From NCBI GenBank assembly GCA_001643675.2, contig LSRY02000032.1, forward strand, positions 62,001-126,000: DNA of 64,000 nucleotides. The letters run 5' to 3'. Positions within the stretch are counted from its first letter, which is position 1, and every line of letters starts with the position of its first letter. Below the pieces are notes generated by a model that worked only from the letters and a program-made list of their open reading frames with translations, did not search any database and was not told the DNA's origin. This document shows positions 62,701 to 64,000 of the stretch, piece by piece. This DNA is from Monocercomonoides exilis (taxonomy: Eukaryota > Preaxostyla > Oxymonadida > Polymastigidae). Position numbers and translations under genes: made by a program.

Positions 62701-63013
62701 CTAAAATTGCAAACCGCATTGAACTCCTTCGTAATTCTTTTGAATCATTTCATTCATTAAACCTACAAATCAAGTAAATTGTCAAACAAAACATACGTTA
62801 CATTATTTCAAAGGCATTTAAATGCACGTTATTATGCAGACCTTCACGAATTCTTCTTTCTCTTGCGCCATCAAGAGGGGGCTCAAATTGCACAGAATAC
62901 TGATACATTGACATATTCAGATCCAATCTATATGAGTTCGCAATAACGCCAACAGTTCTTGATCCTGGTGTAGGTACATTCTCCAATGGTCTTTTTGCTA
63001 ATTCAGTGGTCAT
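59749..63013 (-). CDS. Piwi-clade Argonaute protein, probably slicer-deficient
   Basis: Small-RNA-guided silencing protein. Exons 63013-62842, 62762-62715, 62658-61884, 61705-61585, 61275-61158, 60953-59749 (TAA); 2,439 nt, 812 aa. The N-terminus leads to VFDGTALYSYGQ; a PAZ region contains IRRDMLDPNDK and, after a Lys/Glu-rich insertion (about 62025-62110), EYYMDRYNIRLEDDQPILVC. Then YATGVPDNVRRDFMMMK and SPVQRK (rebuilt over introns) match the linker before MID in Piwi proteins. The PIWI domain fills the last exon: AAFVASFNHDMTQFHQRT, WVFVYHDGLGEG, PGTIIDSDIVSDELYDFFI, and DESGLSPAELQDFTHQLCYMY. Of the DEDH tetrad, Asp about 653 (YHDG) is kept. The first Asp position reads VASIILS (Ile about 582), and the final His position in the PxQxAHKL motif reads AAKL (Ala about 788). 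Guide-binding without cleavage is the inference. The exon 4 donor at 61584 is the least certain border. Confidence 0.92.
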
Positions 63014-63811
63014 TTAGAAAGGAAAATCTAAACAGATCCAATTTATGAGCGTATAATGGTTTGATTTGACAGATAAATGTTTAATATTGTTTAAAAACAA
63101 ATTTTAAGTATCAAACAATATATACACATATAAGTTTCTCTTCTCTTTAAACCATAATACAAATAACAACAAAATTTCATGTGTTTAAGCCAGACGACCT
63201 ACGATGAAATTTTTATTTATTTCTTGAAAAAGATAGGATTTGAATTATTTTCGTTCGCTTTGATAATTCCTGGTTTATTTTTTTTATGGTTTCAAATAAT
63301 TCTGCAAGAAGCGCCTTTCTGTCTTCAAACAACGCATTACTTTTTTTGCAAATTATAGAATGTGATGGAGGAATTGCAGAAAAGCACACCAGAAGAATCG
63401 CATTCAATAGTTTGAAACAAATATTTCTTTTAGAAAATATGTAAAGTGCGACTTACTTCGTTTCAATAAAGTATCTAATATTTGTTTTATTCTTTGCTTT
63501 TTGTGTTTTACTTTTGTGTTTGATCTGTGTTTGGAAAAAAATTGGATACTATGTTGAGGAATTTAATAAAATATGCGAAGATGGTTTGAACGCTTCTTGA
63601 ATTCAAATTTAAAAAAAACATAAATTTTCGTTTAACAGAAGAACTGCAAAATGCTTCACCTCTAAATACGCCTGAACTTCAAAAGTTTGCGGATGCAATC
63701 AAAGATCTTCCTGTTGTTCGAAGATGACTTTCATTTTTTGGAAAACTACCTATAGTTCACTTGATGAAAATATTCAAATAATAATTCAGAATCAAATCTC
63801 AGTTTCCGCGA
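63014..63811. other. Unresolved region with conflicting exon signals on both strands
   Basis: Plus strand: KKIGYYVEEFNKICED (to 63583) splices with phase 1 across 63584-63638 to EELQNASPLNTPELQKF, ending in TGA at 63724-63726. Upstream of it is a strongly hydrophobic stretch (about 63466-63528), so this could be the tail of a single-pass membrane protein; its 5' exons were not found. Minus strand: a frame from about 63437 to 63213 ends SNALFEDRKALLAELFETIK and further charged helix, with a GTAAGT donor at 63453-63448, and looks coding too. The candidates overlap around 63450-63530, so at most one is right there. An open frame from ATG 63179 (+, 58 codons) is likely the hydrophobic shadow of the minus-strand helix. 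Confidence 0.35.
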
Positions 63812-64000
63812 TCAGCCTCCTGTTATTAATTGGACATCATCTTGAGATTCTTTCATATTTTCATCTGTTACATTTTGCGACTGTTGCCTCATTGATGCAA
63901 GAACCTCTGCTCTTTCTTTTTCAAATAACTCTTTGAAAAGATCTTCCTCTTTTTTCCCAGAAATATTCACTAACAACATTTCAAAACGAACATTAAAGAT
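63812..64000 (-). CDS. C-terminal end of an unknown protein (truncated by right edge)
   Basis: Minus-strand frame open from the window edge to TGA at 63812-63814, 62 visible residues. Charged and helical (GKKEEDLFKELFEKERAEVL, then SMRQQSQNVTDEN and a short acidic tail ending ITGG). No domain recognised. Called because the amino-acid makeup is unlike the Phe/Leu/Lys noise of spacers. It would be convergent with the plus-strand exon ending at 63726. Confidence 0.45.
   Translation of the reverse strand: MFNVRFEMLLVNISGKKEEDLFKELFEKERAEVLASMRQQSQNVTDENMKESQDDVQLITGG

Overview
The window is nuclear DNA from a unicellular eukaryote. It holds spliceosomal GT-AG introns of about 43 to 535 nt (many of them 43-90 nt), eukaryote-only families (ABCC transporter, importin beta, Rho GTPase, eS25, Piwi, USP deubiquitinases) and AT-rich spacers. 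The standard genetic code applies: TAA, TAG and TGA each end genes where their families should end. The lineage cannot be fixed from sequence alone. A cofactor-independent phosphoglycerate mutase, a nitroreductase, a saposin/amoebapore-like secreted protein and very long Ser-rich proteins would fit an anaerobic protist such as a metamonad (for example an oxymonad), but that is inference.

Layout. 1-4.1 kb (+): 3' part of an ABCC/MRP-type transporter. 4.6-20.6 kb (-): giant ubiquitin protease USP-A (about 5,165 aa, six exons, the last 14.67 kb long). 20.9-21.6 kb (-): nitroreductase-like protein. 21.8-22.1 kb (+): small secreted saposin-B-like protein. 22.4-25.3 kb (+): AGC kinase, five exons. 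25.3-27.1 kb: AT-rich spacer with a 44-T run and a 349-bp hairpin (foldback) element. 27.2-28.5 kb (+): two-CH-domain calponin/transgelin-like protein. 28.8-32.75 kb (+): importin beta-1-like karyopherin. 33.2-42.5 kb (-): second giant protease USP-B, a paralogue of USP-A. 42.6-44.4 kb (+): iPGM. 44.7-45.3 kb (-): ribosomal protein eS25. 45.4-46.4 kb (+): Rho-family GTPase, seven exons. 46.7-47.3 kb (+): small coiled-coil protein. 47.55-53.3 kb (-): orphan 1.9-kaa low-complexity protein. 53.9-59.4 kb (-): USP4/11/15-like protease USP-C. 59.7-63.0 kb (-): Piwi/Argonaute whose PIWI domain appears to lack slicer residues. 63.0-64 kb: unresolved exons and the tail of a gene running off the right edge.

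Splice models were built by hand. For every gene marked as resolved, exon lengths sum to a multiple of three and the joins restore family motifs. The genes do not form one pathway; the recurring theme is deubiquitination (three USPs, 31 kb of the 64 kb). Two divergent gene pairs have start codons only 57 and 68 bp apart. Introns are strongly concentrated towards the 5' ends of the long genes.
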